Positions 10,634 to 22,694 of a stretch of 64,000 nucleotides of DNA are shown here, piece by piece; position 1 is the stretch's first letter, and each line of letters opens with the position of its first letter. The stretch covers positions 276,127 through 340,126 of the forward strand of contig NC_018250.1 in assembly GCF_000227135.1 (NCBI RefSeq). The letters are read 5' to 3'. The translations under genes and the position numbers were made by a program. The DNA is from Leishmania donovani. Its lineage: Eukaryota > Euglenozoa > Kinetoplastea > Trypanosomatida > Trypanosomatidae. The notes under the pieces were generated by a model. The model saw only the letters and a list, made by a program, of their open reading frames with translations, was not told where the DNA came from and did no database searches.

Positions 10634-13444
10634 ATGCGCAGAAATCCGCGGAAGAGCTACCCGCACTTGTCAGGACTTCGACGAAACGAATACCGAAAAT
10701 CCTTTGGTGGCAGTCGGGAGCGCGCGCGTGTGATAAGCTTCAGGGTATGGCCGCTCAGGGGGACTACAGAGGTCAGACAACGTCGCCAACTCACCACGCC
10801 ATGCACGCAAGAGTCGCGAACGGTGTGTAGACGCACTCGATCTCGTTGTTCTTTCGTTTTCTGTTTTTATGAAAGCCAAAGAGCACGAGCGCATCGAGCG
10901 GAAGGAGAGGGAGGGAGCACACAGACAGGCAGGCGCACGAAGGCATACCAGACACAGACAGAAAAAAAAAAACAGCGAGAGGGGTGTCAGATCTATAGGC
11001 ATAGCGTATGCCTCAAATGATAGCGGGACAGTAAGAGCGACAGGCGAGACAAGAAAGTGAGTGTGTGACGCGATGCAAGGCGAGCAGGAATTCAAAACGC
11101 GCCACCGGCCACAAGAGCACCGCACACGCCTAAACAAGCACGCATACACTGAGGGAGAGAGCACAAGATGAGGGAGGGCAGGAAGAGAAGCGAGTAGTTG
11201 CGTTGCCGCGCGAGGCGGCCGCCAGTCTGCGAATGAAAATCACCCACGCCAAGAGAGAACAAGTAAAGAGGAGGAAAGGAAAGGAAAGGGAAGGGAGGGG
11301 GGTGCAGCCAAGCGTTCGAAAATGAAAAAGGAGACAGAAATGTCTCTGATGAAGAACTATAAAGAGAGAGGTGGAAGGTGCACGCGGGCCCACGCGCAGT
11401 CACGGAAGTGGGTCGCGCGAGGGAGGAGACGAATGAGGAAATCTGAAGCAGGAAGAAAAGGAAAGCGGCCTTTCTCTGTTCCTTCTTCTTTTCTCTGAGT
11501 GGTGTTGCACGTCAGGAGCACTTTGGCTCCGTCTTACTGTTCGAGTTTCTGCTTGGCTTTCATGGCAGTGAGCCGGGGGCAACTGGTGTGGATGATTCTG
11601 CCAAGTAATGGCCACCCTGCGGTGGAGCAATACCACAGGGACGGCAGGGGAGGGGGGAAGGGGCAAAAAGGAGCTGAGGTAGGACACCAGCGCGTATGAT
11701 GATGGACTGTCACTCTCTTTCTCTCTCTCACTGGGTCGTGTACGTAGCGGCGCGTATGTGTGCATGTGTGTGAACGCGTGCTGATCTGCGTGTATAAACG
11801 CAGGCACCTGCGTTTATGGAGGTGTCAGTGGAAGGTATACAATGGCCCCACCGTCGCGATGGCCCGCGACAGGAGTCCATCCACGGACGCACGCGCACGG
11901 GCTGAAAAGAGGACGTTGCAGGAAGTGGTTTTGCTTACCCTTCAAAAGAAAAAAAGACTCCCCCCGCTGTGCCTTCTCCTACACAGTTGCCAGTGTACAC
12001 ACACATAGGCAGGCACGCGAGTGCCTGAGGTTGCGAAGAAGACAAGTCACAACAGCAACACGAAAACAGTAGTAGCAGCAGAAGACATAAGCAATACACG
12101 TAGGAAGAGTAGGAAAGAGATGAAGGACGGTATCGCAGGAAGCCAGTCGTGCATGAATCAGAATCATCCCCGATGTGCGCGGCCGCAGCCAAGGCAGCGC
12201 ACATCAAAGTGGAAGCCGCTTTCCCTGTCTGCGTGCGCTCGCTTCACTCCTCACCCGCCCCCCCCCCTCCTCTGACAAAGGAGAGGCATGCGCAGACGTA
12301 AAGAAGCGCTCTACGCAGGTGAAGGTCTGTGGTAGAGCGAGGGGGACGGAATGTGGCAGCAGACACCTACCCACATGTACGGCTGTCGCATCGACCGTTT
12401 CACGCCGCTCGCAGATGCATGGATGAGTGGGACAGAGAGAAGTAGTGAGGTGAGCACACCCGCATCTGCGCACATGTACGGAGAAGTGTACATGCACACA
12501 GACATATACAGAGCATCACACCCCCTTCCGAATGTATCTTCACTACTCCGACTCTCTCCTAGCCACGCTACCGTTCATCTCATTTGTTTGGAGCGTGCCT
12601 GTGTGTGCGCGCGCACGCCTACCGCACAACGCGAAAAAAAAAGGCCCCGCCGCACATGCGTTAGAAGAAGGACATGTGCACACGAACCGCAAAAAAAAAC
12701 TAACCTCATTCGACTTAAGACACCATTATGCGTTTGCATCACCCCCTTCCCTTCCCCTCCCCTCCCGCCTCTTTCGTGCGTTTTGCCTCGACTGCGCCAG
12801 ATAAGGTGAGGGAAGGGGGGAGATCGATGACGCCCAACAAAGGGAAGCGGCGACGCGTGTTGCATGACTGATGGGGTTCAGGGGGGTGTGCGAGAGAGAG
12901 GGAGGAGGAGGAACTGAACTCCCGTCTTCCCTTTCGGTTAAGCGGTTAAGACCACACCAACAACACAAAACAAGAGAAGGTAGAAACGCAAAGTCTAAAA
13001 CGCAGCGCGCCTTAACCAGCACGCCCCACAGATGTCGAGCGAGAGATCTGGCGGTGAGGGAGCGGGCAGAAAAACAGGGAGAGCTGAGAGCGGGCATATG
13101 GCATGTCCACAGACGTCCCATACACGTGCGAAAGGCACGCACGCCGGTGGATGCATGCGTAGGTGTCTGTAGAAGCTCGAGTGAAACGCGCTCTCACGGG
13201 TGAGGGGGAAAGCCACGTCCTACCGCTGCACAGGCACGTTCAAGGATACAGGAAGTACGGCAGACGTAAAGAACGAAAGAGAGGGGAGGAGGGAGGGGGA
13301 GGAAACTCCTGTGGCCCCCCTGTCACCCTACGCCACCGGAGGAGGAAGAGGAGGCTCTGGCACCATCTTTGAGTCCACCAAGAACTTTCTGCCGTTTTCG
13401 TGTTTTTTTTTCGCACTTTCGTGAGTGCGTTCGCTTCCCCAACG
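10634..13444. other. 2.8 kb intergenic/UTR, no CDS seen
   Basis: Between the MERIT40-like gene and UTP7. Contains purine runs on the plus strand (for example 11265-11300) and C-runs near 12255. Overlapping small frames on both strands show no motifs. Probably mostly the 3' UTR of UTP7. Confidence 0.5.
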
Positions 13445-15487
13445 TCACCGGAGGAAGCGCTTGAACGCGGCATTCGTACGTGCCACGGCCTCTGGCCCGC
13501 TACTGCCACGCTCCTCAGCGCCGCGACCGTCTTTGTCGCTGCCGTGGTATGACTTCTGGAGACGACGACGCTGCGCTGGAGGCGCCTCCAGATCGTAGTC
13601 CAAGTCTTGTCGAAGCTGTCCGCGAATGTCATTCGCTATCTCGAGTGCCTCCTTACGAGCGAGCTTCTTGTGCTGCTTTGCGGCCCGAGACGCCGCAGCG
13701 AGCGCTTCTGTCTCCTCAGCGTCCAGCGCGTTCTCGTCGTACACTCCGTTGCGTGCGTCGCGCGCCATCTGCGCGCGGTTACGCTGTGCAATGCGGGAGG
13801 CGCGGAGCGTCTGTTTGCTGCGCACCTTATCAGCGCTGTCCTTCTTGTCCCATTTTGCCATCTTGCGCTCCCGCTGCAGCTCCTGCTTCGACTTGACTTC
13901 CTTTGTCTTGGGTGCTTCCTTGTAGCCGAGTTCTTCATCCACTTCTTCGTCCCGGCCCACCAAGAGACCGGTCGGCGCCGCCTCTCCCAGCGACTTGCTA
14001 GCGCGCCGCATTTTCTTCTCGCGAATCGCCCGCGCCTTGCGGTTCAGTCGCAGATTTTCGTTGTATTCTGCCAGCCGCTTTTCATTAACGCCAGGGACCT
14101 GGATATCCATCGAGATGGTGTCTGGCGGAAGCTTGTCGAGCAGGTTCGTCACCACCCGCTCCTTGCGGTGCCGCTCCGTCTCGTGTGGGTTGGCGTAGTA
14201 GAAGTCGGGGTTCGCCTCCCCAGAGCCCGGGATCAGCAGCGACGTAAAGCCGCGCGAGTGGCCGATCCCAATCACATCTTCAAAGGGGCAGAACCGCACC
14301 TGCTCGGCAATATTGCCGTAGCCGAGGCCAAACTTCATGTAGGGTGAGCTCGGCTTGGCGGCGGTGAACATATCCTTCCAGATGTGCACGTTTGTGCCAC
14401 CGCCGAGCGCCACGAGGCTGCTGCTGGAGATGTCGAGTGTGTGAAAGCTATAGGTGACGGCGTACTCCTCTAGCGTGCGGAGCGTGCGGCAATCCCACAC
14501 CTTCATCGCGTGGTCGCCGCCGAGGGTCAAAAAGAAGCGGCCATTCGGGTGGAAGCAGATATCCTCGATGACGCCCTTGTGGCCCTTCAGTTGCAACAGC
14601 GGGTCCACCACCGTTGGTGACCAAAACTTCACAACGCCACGCAGGTCGCATGTGGCGGCGACGCCATTGCTGGGGTTCACGGCGAGACAGCTCGTCGGGT
14701 CGCGCATGACGGCGGGCACTTTGGTGCCCACCTCCTGCCCAGTGCTAATATCCAGATACTGCATTGTGCTATAGGTGGATGAGGTGGCGGCGAGCAGCAT
14801 GTGCCTTGGCAGGTACCCAAGGCGGTCCATGTGCGCCATCTTGGAGAGGAGGTGCATCTCCGTTCCCTCTTTCGTGTACATGTAGACAAACTTCTTCTGC
14901 GCGACTGCCGTCATACTGTGGTCGACCAGGAAGATGGCGTCGCTGATGCGGTCCTTCAGTTGTGTCTCGCCCTCAAGGTGAAAGGATTTCCAGCGAATAT
15001 TGGCCATGTGACCGCGCAGGCCCGCGAGCAGCAGGTGCGTGCCGTTCATCGAAAAGTCAATCTTGTAGGGCCCCAGCTTATCCAGCACGAGGCTGTAGCG
15101 CTTCTGCTGGGTCTGCAGATCCACGCCACTGGCAATGTCGCGCTGCGAGACGCGGTCAGCGACTTCGTGATCGTCCAGCAAAAGCCCGGTGTTGTCCTCC
15201 TCCATTTGATAGTACATGTCCACCTTGGCGAGTCTCTTGGGGGCTTGTCGGTTCAGCTCCTCCCGTCGGCGCGCCCCGCGGTTGCGCAGGGCGGCTGTGT
15301 CGGTCACCCACCGACCCTGTATAAACTTTTTCTCATGCTGCCCCGTCTCCTGCTTAAGCTCCTCCGTGCGCTTATCGATGAGTTCCTGCACCTCCTTGGA
15401 GAGCTTCCGCTGTGCACCAACCGGTCGCGGTGCGGCCGTGGCCACCGGCTGTGAAGATCGGGATATCGACGATGTGGTGGGTGGCAT
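13445..15487 (-). CDS. UTP7: UTP7/WDR46, U3 snoRNP WD-repeat protein
   Basis: Predicted 680 residues. A basic, helical N-terminal region (about 25-100) is followed by WD-type repeats (about 140-375; for example CFHPNGRFFLTLGGDHAMKVWD) and the diagnostic BING4 C-terminal motif at about 400-460, with GIGHSRGFTSLLIPGSGEAN. The last 200 residues are Lys/Arg/Glu-rich, as in other UTP7 proteins. In eukaryotes UTP7 acts in the nucleolus in the small-subunit processome, for 18S rRNA maturation. The length and domain order are normal for the family. The ATG at 15487 opens the frame and gives an N-terminus that fits. There is no sign of disruption. Confidence 0.93.
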   Translation of the reverse strand: MPPTTSSISRSSQPVATAAPRPVGAQRKLSKEVQELIDKRTEELKQETGQHEKKFIQGRWVTDTAALRNRGARRREELNRQAPKRLAKVDMYYQMEEDNTGLLLDDHEVADRVSQRDIASGVDLQTQQKRYSLVLDKLGPYKIDFSMNGTHLLLAGLRGHMANIRWKSFHLEGETQLKDRISDAIFLVDHSMTAVAQKKFVYMYTKEGTEMHLLSKMAHMDRLGYLPRHMLLAATSSTYSTMQYLDISTGQEVGTKVPAVMRDPTSCLAVNPSNGVAATCDLRGVVKFWSPTVVDPLLQLKGHKGVIEDICFHPNGRFFLTLGGDHAMKVWDCRTLRTLEEYAVTYSFHTLDISSSSLVALGGGTNVHIWKDMFTAAKPSSPYMKFGLGYGNIAEQVRFCPFEDVIGIGHSRGFTSLLIPGSGEANPDFYYANPHETERHRKERVVTNLLDKLPPDTISMDIQVPGVNEKRLAEYNENLRLNRKARAIREKKMRRASKSLGEAAPTGLLVGRDEEVDEELGYKEAPKTKEVKSKQELQRERKMAKWDKKDSADKVRSKQTLRASRIAQRNRAQMARDARNGVYDENALDAEETEALAAASRAAKQHKKLARKEALEIANDIRGQLRQDLDYDLEAPPAQRRRLQKSYHGSDKDGRGAEERGSSGPEAVARTNAAFKRFLR

Positions 15488-17968
15488 GACTTGCAGTTCC
15501 TATGCGTTTAGTGTGGGTGTGTGGGAACCACGGAGCACGTGCGAAACGAACACGCCAAATAAAACTCGTCACAGTATTCGAGAAGAATGTGAAAGGAAGC
15601 GATGGAGGGAGCCGACAGGAGACGTGGGGAGGGGGGCGGCGACGCACATCAGGAGGCACCATTGAAGGCCGCAGGGAAGAAGGGAACAGAAAAGGCGCCG
15701 CCCTCCAGTCCTTGCGCCTCTCTGCGCGAGCCGTTCACGCAGTGTGAGAGAAGCACCTGACTGAGAGCACGCGAGGCCGAGCTGGGCGCACAGACAGAAA
15801 GCGTGAAAGCATTCTGCAGCCCATGGCTTCCTGTTTTTTGTTTGCCGTCACAGTGCGCAAGCGACACCCATCGAACAGAAAAACCGCTGCTGGCACGCTC
15901 CTTCTCTGCACAGCGAAGATGCAAGAGAAAGGTGCTTCAGCGAGCAATGTGAAGCTCCTTGTCCACACAGCCTTCGAGGTTGAAGCCCGGCCATTCCCGT
16001 CGTTGGTGTTCCCCCGTTAGACCGTGGCAGACACAGTGGTTGTCGTCAGGCTACCACCATCTGTCGCCGTCACGTACGGGGGGAGGGGGGTGGCTTCGCT
16101 TTTTTCTTCTTTTCTTTGGCCGTTACTCCTATTGCATGCGCTTCCCATATCGGCATCGACACCGACACGCGCACTCCTCAATCCCTCTCCGACTGTCGTT
16201 GAGCCCAGACGCAAAAGAAATCGAGATACAGAGAGACGGAAAAGAAGAGGAAGGAAGGGTGCAGAAACATATAGATCGTTGATGGGGGGCGGAGAACGCG
16301 CTGACAACAAAACATGCTACTACTACTAAAGGAGAGAGAAGACACAAGCGAACGCGAGTGACCGTGAAGAGGTGTGAGAAGCACAACCTTCGAAGACGAA
16401 GACTAATACTTACATGCAGGCAATCCCCCGAAAGATCCACGTGGTCCTGTATATCAGTGCCAATGTATGCTTGTGCCCTCGTGTGCCAAACTAAGGCGCG
16501 GCTGCAACCGCACATCCTTGGCAGAGAGAGAAAGCCGAGGAAGGAGCTCCCCACACGGCAAGCACGACCACACGCACACGCACATGCGAGTAGGCAAACA
16601 ACGTTCACAAAACTGCGCAGCTCCTAAAAGGACACGCCCCCGCTACCACTGCCGATTCCACCGAGGAACTTCTTTCCTTTTCGTGCCGCCGTGTCCATTT
16701 CTCTGCCATACAGCATGAGGTCGAGCTCCACTTGATCTCCCCCCGGGTTCTGGCAGGCCTCACCGCGTGCCGCCAAGCGGCGCTAGGCACACGCGCTACA
16801 GATTTTCCGCTTCAGCTCTCTAAGCACGGTCTCTGCCCCGAACGCTACTCCACCCACCCGACGCCCCGCAGGTCGCCTCACAGCCGCGCCCATTGTGCCG
16901 GTCGCAATGCGGCGCATCCCTCGCGGCGGATGAGGTTACACGGCTGTAGGCAGCGAGGGTCGGGGGTGGGATGCGCTCGAGTCACGCTGACACGCTGCCC
17001 ATCATATGCATGGCGTACACGTGTTCGCTGTCGCAGGTCTCTCTGGCGCAGCGCTACCCAGGGCCTGAAAGCCGATATCTGCAGCAATAAACTGCTCTGC
17101 CAACCCCATACAGAGTGTGGGATGCGCTGAACCTTGAGATGCCACACGCTGCGTGGCACCCCCAGCTCGGCTATCAGGACATGCACGCCACCGGAAACAC
17201 AAAAACGAGAGGAGATAGCGTGACGAGGAGCATGGAAAAGCAAGTAAGAAAGGCATACACCGCGCGGACGGACTCGTCGCCGACATACGTCCCCGTAGCG
17301 TGGAATCCAACTGAGCGAAGCGACAAACCTAAGGCGAAGCAAAAATAAAGCCACCGACCGGCAAGAAGAGGGTGACGGACCACAGGCACACGCATACGTG
17401 CACACACATAGAAAGCCATCAGCAGAAAGACAAGAAACGGCGAGATGCACTGACGAGGTGAGTGGCACGGCGCCCTCATTGAATAAAAAAGGTAACCACA
17501 ATGAAGTCTCAGCACGCTCTCCGTGCTTGGGGTGCATGTGCACCTGCTCGGCTCTGGGCGCCATAATGAGTGGGTTAGGGCTTGAGCTAGGGAGGAGCAT
17601 CCAGACAAGCTGGCACAGAGAGACCGAGACGGGAGCGAAACCAAGACGACGAGTTGAGGGGGGGATGGCTGTGCGAGATGCCTTTCCCAGGAGAGCAAGC
17701 ACCGCTTCTCTCCTCCTTGTTCGCCCGCGCATACCCCAGAGAGGGTGCAAAACCGAAACTCCCAAAAAAAAAAGGGCACGAACAACAAGACAGAGGGAGA
17801 ACGAAGGATCTGAGGTACACATAGAAATAGATATATACATAAATGCTTGTATGAAGCGGCGGCCATCCAATGTCGCCACTGCCCCCCCATCAGCACAGCC
17901 GCCACACCGACGACAGATTCCCCCTGATCGTCGCTCTGCTGAGAAGATGACAGGAAATTCGCCCGCAG
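15488..17968. other. 2.5 kb intergenic, no supported gene
   Basis: Upstream of UTP7. Several frames on both strands stay open together (for example 16878-18179 minus and 17398-18252 plus). This reflects base composition rather than genes: the translations are Cys/Leu/Ser- or Arg/Thr-rich without motifs. Confidence 0.5.
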
Positions 17969-18331
17969 CTGGGACGTATGGGGAGTCAAACAGAGAGAGA
18001 GATGAGAGGCAAGAAAAAAATACACGAGACACGGCACAAGGCATCCACAACCACGAACACGGGCGCGCACACCAAAGCGTTGCCGCGCGCACCGCTGCGC
18101 AGACGGCGCCAAGAGAAACGGTATGCCCCCCCCCGTGCAAGGCCGGCGTGGCCATTACTGTCACAGACAAGCCAGCCAAAGCATGCGCCTACACAGCCAC
18201 AGTCCACCCAACACTGGGGCGCCACGGATACCATCCGCGTCGCCCAGGATGAGCCGTCCGCCTCCCGCGGTCGCGCTGCGGCCGACGGGCTCGTCTCGTC
18301 CTTCCGCATCCCTTCGTCGCGCGTGCGCTGC
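17969..18331. repeat. Left copy of 363-bp direct repeat at gap 1
   Basis: Appears identical to 18431-18793 and ends exactly at the first run of N. Exact repeats abutting a gap on both sides usually mean two contigs that overlap but were not merged. Confidence 0.85.
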
Positions 18332-18430
18332 NNNNNNNNNNNNNNNNNNNNNNNNNNNNNNNNNNNNNNNNNNNNNNNNNNNNNNNNNNNNNNNNNNNNN
18401 NNNNNNNNNNNNNNNNNNNNNNNNNNNNNN
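18332..18430. other. Assembly gap 1 (99 N)
   Basis: Run of N between two copies of the same 363-bp sequence. Confidence 0.99.
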
Positions 18431-18793
18431 CTGGGACGTATGGGGAGTCAAACAGAGAGAGAGATGAGAGGCAAGAAAAAAATACACGAGACACGGCACA
18501 AGGCATCCACAACCACGAACACGGGCGCGCACACCAAAGCGTTGCCGCGCGCACCGCTGCGCAGACGGCGCCAAGAGAAACGGTATGCCCCCCCCCGTGC
18601 AAGGCCGGCGTGGCCATTACTGTCACAGACAAGCCAGCCAAAGCATGCGCCTACACAGCCACAGTCCACCCAACACTGGGGCGCCACGGATACCATCCGC
18701 GTCGCCCAGGATGAGCCGTCCGCCTCCCGCGGTCGCGCTGCGGCCGACGGGCTCGTCTCGTCCTTCCGCATCCCTTCGTCGCGCGTGCGCTGC
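18431..18793. repeat. Right copy of 363-bp direct repeat at gap 1
   Basis: Matches 17969-18331 base for base as far as I compared, and begins exactly after the gap. Confidence 0.85.
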
Positions 18794-19339
18794 ACGCCGC
18801 CATCCAAGCGGGCCGCGCTCAGAGCCCTGCTCGAGCGGCACCAGCGGCGGCGTCTGTCGGGCGGGTAGCAGTGGTTGGCCCGGGCGCATGCCGGACGAGC
18901 CCAAGGAGGAAGTCGGCCAGCTTCGGGCCAGGGACCGCGGAGACCCTGCGCTCTGCCTGTGCACCATGCTGCTCCCTCTGAATCGCTTCAAGCCGCGGCA
19001 TTCCACAAGACGGTGTGGACACTCGTTACGTTGGAGTCTGGGGGGCCCGATGCTGTGCGTCGGCGTGTTCTCGCCATGCTCCCAGCACCGGTGCCTCATC
19101 AGCCCACACGGTCGGACGCAGGTGATGCTGCATACTTCGCACACATGCACGGGGGGCTGATTGGTGCGGGTCTCCTCGCGCCTCGCTCGCCGGTCACTCT
19201 TGCCCTTCTCAGCTCTGGGCGCTTCGCTTCGATGCAGAACACCGTGCCAGCTGTGCATGGCAGCGCCTGCGCACCGTGCTCGCATTCTCGGGCCATAGGA
19301 CCTATTTCAGGGCGGCGTGGTTATCTGGAGGGCCCGCCG
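18613..19339 (-). mobile_element. Dispersed repeat with C2H2-like motif, likely degenerate retroelement
   Basis: This unit recurs at 54707-55394, and its left part at 28078-28277 and about 28876-29000. On the minus strand a 220-codon frame (18623-19285) is open and includes a C-x2-C-x12-H-x4-H motif at 19076-19141. Such fingers occur at the termini of trypanosomatid non-LTR retroelements (the ingi/L1Tc/DIRE and CRE/SLACS groups). No reverse transcriptase or endonuclease motif is visible, so this is a fragment or a short non-autonomous derivative. The family is not settled. Confidence 0.4.
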
Positions 19340-19438
19340 NNNNNNNNNNNNNNNNNNNNNNNNNNNNNNNNNNNNNNNNNNNNNNNNNNNNNNNNNNNNN
19401 NNNNNNNNNNNNNNNNNNNNNNNNNNNNNNNNNNNNNN
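19340..19438. other. Assembly gap 2 (99 N)
   Basis: Run of N inside the zinc-finger repeat. Sequence on the right (19439 on) repeats 18993 on but diverges near 19730. Confidence 0.99.
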
Positions 19439-19766
19439 CCGCGGCATTCCACAAGACGGTGTGGACACTCGTTACGTTGGAGTCTGGGGGGCCCGATGCT
19501 GTGCGTCGGCGTGTTCTCGCCATGCTCCCAGCACCGGTGCCTCATCAGCCCACACGGTCGGACGCAGGTGATGCTGCATACTTCGCACACATGCACGGGG
19601 GGCTGATTGGTGCGGGTCTCCTCGCGCCTCGCTCGCCGGTCACTCTTGCCCTTCTCAGCTCTGGGCGCTTCGCTTCGATGCAGAACACCGTGCCAGCTGT
19701 GCATGGCAGCGCCTGCGCACCGTGCTCGCATTCTCGTACCATAGGGCCTATTTCAGGGCGGAGTGA
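19439..19766 (-). repeat. Partial second copy of the zinc-finger repeat
   Basis: Nearly identical to 18993-19320, including the finger motif (19522-19587). Substitutions appear near 19731 and all similarity is lost after about 19766. It is therefore a distinct copy, not just contig overlap. Confidence 0.7.
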
Positions 19767-21740
19767 CGTCAGAGCGGTCTTCGACAGCGAACGCGCTCGT
19801 GACATCCATATAATAGCCGATGGTGCCGGTGTAACTCGAGCGTATCCACCCCCCCCCCGGCCCTCGCACTGCCCACTGGTGTGGTGGGCAGCGTTTGAAG
19901 CAGAGACCATGTTCAGATAGCTGAATCTGCGCGTTGTGCTGTAACGCGTGCGTGTTTAGGGCTTCTTCGCACCACGCGATGTGGAGCCTGTGAGAGGCCC
20001 GGGGGAGGAGGTCGAGTGGCAGTTGAGCGGATGCCCGCTATGGCAGAGAGACGGACACGCTGCATACAGGAGAAAAAAGCGAAGGCAGCGCAGCACGCCA
20101 ACAAACGAAAAAGAGAGCAGACGAGGGAAAAGAGAGCGATGTGCGCGCTCCCCTTTTTGGCTCTACCACCTCCATCGTCTCACTGAGGGCTCAGTGGCAG
20201 ACGCCAGCGTTCCACAACTCCAACCCAGTGGCATCGGCGCAGGTTGACGCGTAAAGAAAGAAACAGAGAAAGAGAAAGAAAACAAAAAGAGAGATCGGCT
20301 AAGATAGAAGAAAAACGCACGCGTGCACATTCGTGCGCGTGTGCGTGTGTTGAAGTATTCATGAGAGTCCGTGTAGTGGTTCGCGCGGGTGAACGTCTGG
20401 TGGACGCCGCCGACGAACGCCCTATAGAATCGCTCGGCAACGGCAAAGAAAAAAGAAATACACAACACAGAAAGGGAAGAGCGGCACAGTGGACTCGAGG
20501 AAAAACGAAGCCGGGGAGAGCCGAAGCCCCGACGAAAGACGGAAACCAAAAGCAGCGACTATAACGAGGAACCCCTTCAAAAAAAAAAAGACGTCCACAT
20601 CACGCGATGGCACCCTCCTGGGCGGCCACGCAGCTCTGAGGAGCTTGTAGCTGTACTCCATCGTAAAGGCATACTCCAACGCACATCGACACACAGGCGC
20701 AGACGGGCACAAGCGGAAAGCACAGACGACAACCTACGTGAGCAGGTCGTCATCGGGAAGTCTTATCTACAGCAAACAAAAAGATGAAGAAGCACAATCA
20801 TGACAATAAAGGCTTGGTGAGCCAGAGCACGCCGAAAACGAACGTCGACGACGCATCACCATAAACGCAAAGAAGAAAAAGAAAAGTGTCAGCCAGGCAT
20901 GCACGTGCGCGAGAACGTACACGCGCGCCCTCCCCCACCCGGCACTCGTGCGAAGAGGTCGAGGTGAAATAGTAAGAAAGAGAACATAAAATGGCACACG
21001 TTTACATCGAGCGAAGGGAGTACAGCCCCTTTCCGTTTCTTCTTTGGGGAGGGAGGAAAGGTTTCTCTTGCAGGCAAACGCCGGGATAGTCAAGCAAGAC
21101 ACACACGCCCGCACGTGAGGAAAGCAGAGGGGGAGGGGGGGAAGGGGGTAAAGGCCGGCGACGTGCAATCCGTGAAGCCGCCCTCGTACACGCAGGTGCA
21201 CATGCAAAACACACAGGCACACATAGAAAGAGAGGGCGCGCCAGGGATAGACACATAAGAGTAAAGACGTGTGGTGGAAGGGGGAGTGAATAGATCAGGT
21301 CGTGATTCCAGGAAGGAAGCCCGATGCAGAAGACGGACGATGGGGGGCGAAAAGAAAAAAGAAGAGTAGCGGAAGAACGAAGAAAAAAACGCAACGGCAC
21401 ACGCGGAAAGGGAAGAGAATCGAACGAAACGATGAGCGATCATGTACGCACCCATACGCCAGGTTGACGCGTGCGCTGGCACACGGCTGGAAAAGGTGGT
21501 GGGAGGCAGATCAACGCGCTAGAGTCTCGCACATCTCGGACATAGCTGTTGAGGAGCAGGCACAGCTCGGCACGAAGAGAGCAGCAGAGACAGAGATACA
21601 GGATCGATTCCTCGACTCCCTCGGCGTTCTTCAGACCTGTACACGCGTTTATGTTTCTTCTCGTGGTGCAGCTATGAAAAGCGATGCGACTCTCCGCAGT
21701 GGTGCCGTCACTTCACCGGTGGTGAGTTCCCCTATGGGCT
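19767..21740. other. 2 kb intergenic, no CDS seen
   Basis: Purine-rich with scattered A-runs. Short frames only. Probably the 3' UTR of the hypothetical gene ending at 21741. Confidence 0.5.
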
Positions 21741-22694
21741 CTACCACGGTCGCCGAGCGAGCGCTCTGCCTGCTCTGCGGCGCTGCTCTTTTTCCTCCAC
21801 CTGTTGCAGCTCACACAGTTGCTGAGACAGCGCTTCATGCAGCGTGCGTGTTTCGCTCAGTAATGCCCGCAAGCGCTGCATCTTTTCATTGCGCTTGGAG
21901 AAAGACGCTGCAGAGGACGAGAAACTGCCGCCAGCACTTCGAAGCTGCTGGTCGCCGGAGGAGGAGGAGAAGAATGACAGTGCTAAGGCGGGAGACTTAG
22001 GCTGCCCCTGCTGGTGCTCCGGTAGAGCACACATCTGGTGTATATCCGTTGCACTCGCCAGCGAATGCATGACAGAAGCAGCGGCCTCTTCACGAGTTGA
22101 GACGGGCTTTGGCAACTGTTGGGAGCAGTTGGGCAGCCGCGACGCATCCCCCATCCTAGAAAATACAGTGAAGGAAGCGCCTGGGGTCGCCTTGGCGGAG
22201 GCGTTAGGCAGCGGCACAGCGCCCGCCGCTGCATCTCGAGTTGATTCAACTTTGAGCACATCAGTTCTCTTCGAGTGGCGGCGGCGATGCGCCTGCACAC
22301 GGCGCTGCTGAATATCCTGTGCCAACGCTACGTCGAACACATCCATGGGCAGTATCTGGCACCCATCACCAGCAGCCGTGGACGCCGACGCTGCAATCGC
22401 GACTGCGGCTGCTCTGTTCTCCGCAGGAGACGTGGAGAGAGACGGCGGTGCATGCATCCAGGACAGCGATTGCAGAAGCATCCCGCTCACACTCGCCGAC
22501 AAGGACGAGGACCATGTGCGGCTGGAGGAGTCATGGTGCAGACTCTCCTGCGTCAACGAAGAGCGCGTCACACCACCCGCGTCGTCCGTCCACCCCCGTG
22601 CGCAGTCGCTGAGACTCGTACACGACACGGGCGACAGCAGCAGTGGCTTTGTGACGAACTCGTGCCGCTGCGACAGCTGGTGCGAAGATGGCAT
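21741..22694 (-). CDS. Hypothetical protein with C-terminal coiled coil
   Basis: From ATG 22694 the frame gives 317 residues. The N-terminal two thirds is Ser/Ala/Thr-rich without recognisable domains. Near the end a Lys/Arg/Glu/Leu-rich stretch (from KRNEKMQRLRALLSETRTL on) looks like a coiled coil. I do not recognise the family. The frame stays open upstream to 23141, but that part is the pyrimidine-rich leader (Phe/Leu/Ser/Val translation) and is unlikely to be protein. On the minus strand no AG lies between the nearest polypyrimidine tract and this ATG, so the start is uncertain; an upstream acceptor near 22844 would rescue it. Confidence 0.55.
   Translation of the reverse strand: MPSSHQLSQRHEFVTKPLLLSPVSCTSLSDCARGWTDDAGGVTRSSLTQESLHHDSSSRTWSSSLSASVSGMLLQSLSWMHAPPSLSTSPAENRAAAVAIAASASTAAGDGCQILPMDVFDVALAQDIQQRRVQAHRRRHSKRTDVLKVESTRDAAAGAVPLPNASAKATPGASFTVFSRMGDASRLPNCSQQLPKPVSTREEAAASVMHSLASATDIHQMCALPEHQQGQPKSPALALSFFSSSSGDQQLRSAGGSFSSSAASFSKRNEKMQRLRALLSETRTLHEALSQQLCELQQVEEKEQRRRAGRALARRPW

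Noticed and set aside
16878..18179. 433-codon minus-strand frame
   Set aside because: Several frames are open at once; the translation is Cys/Leu/Ser-rich from pyrimidine-rich DNA, begins inside a repeat and has no known domain.
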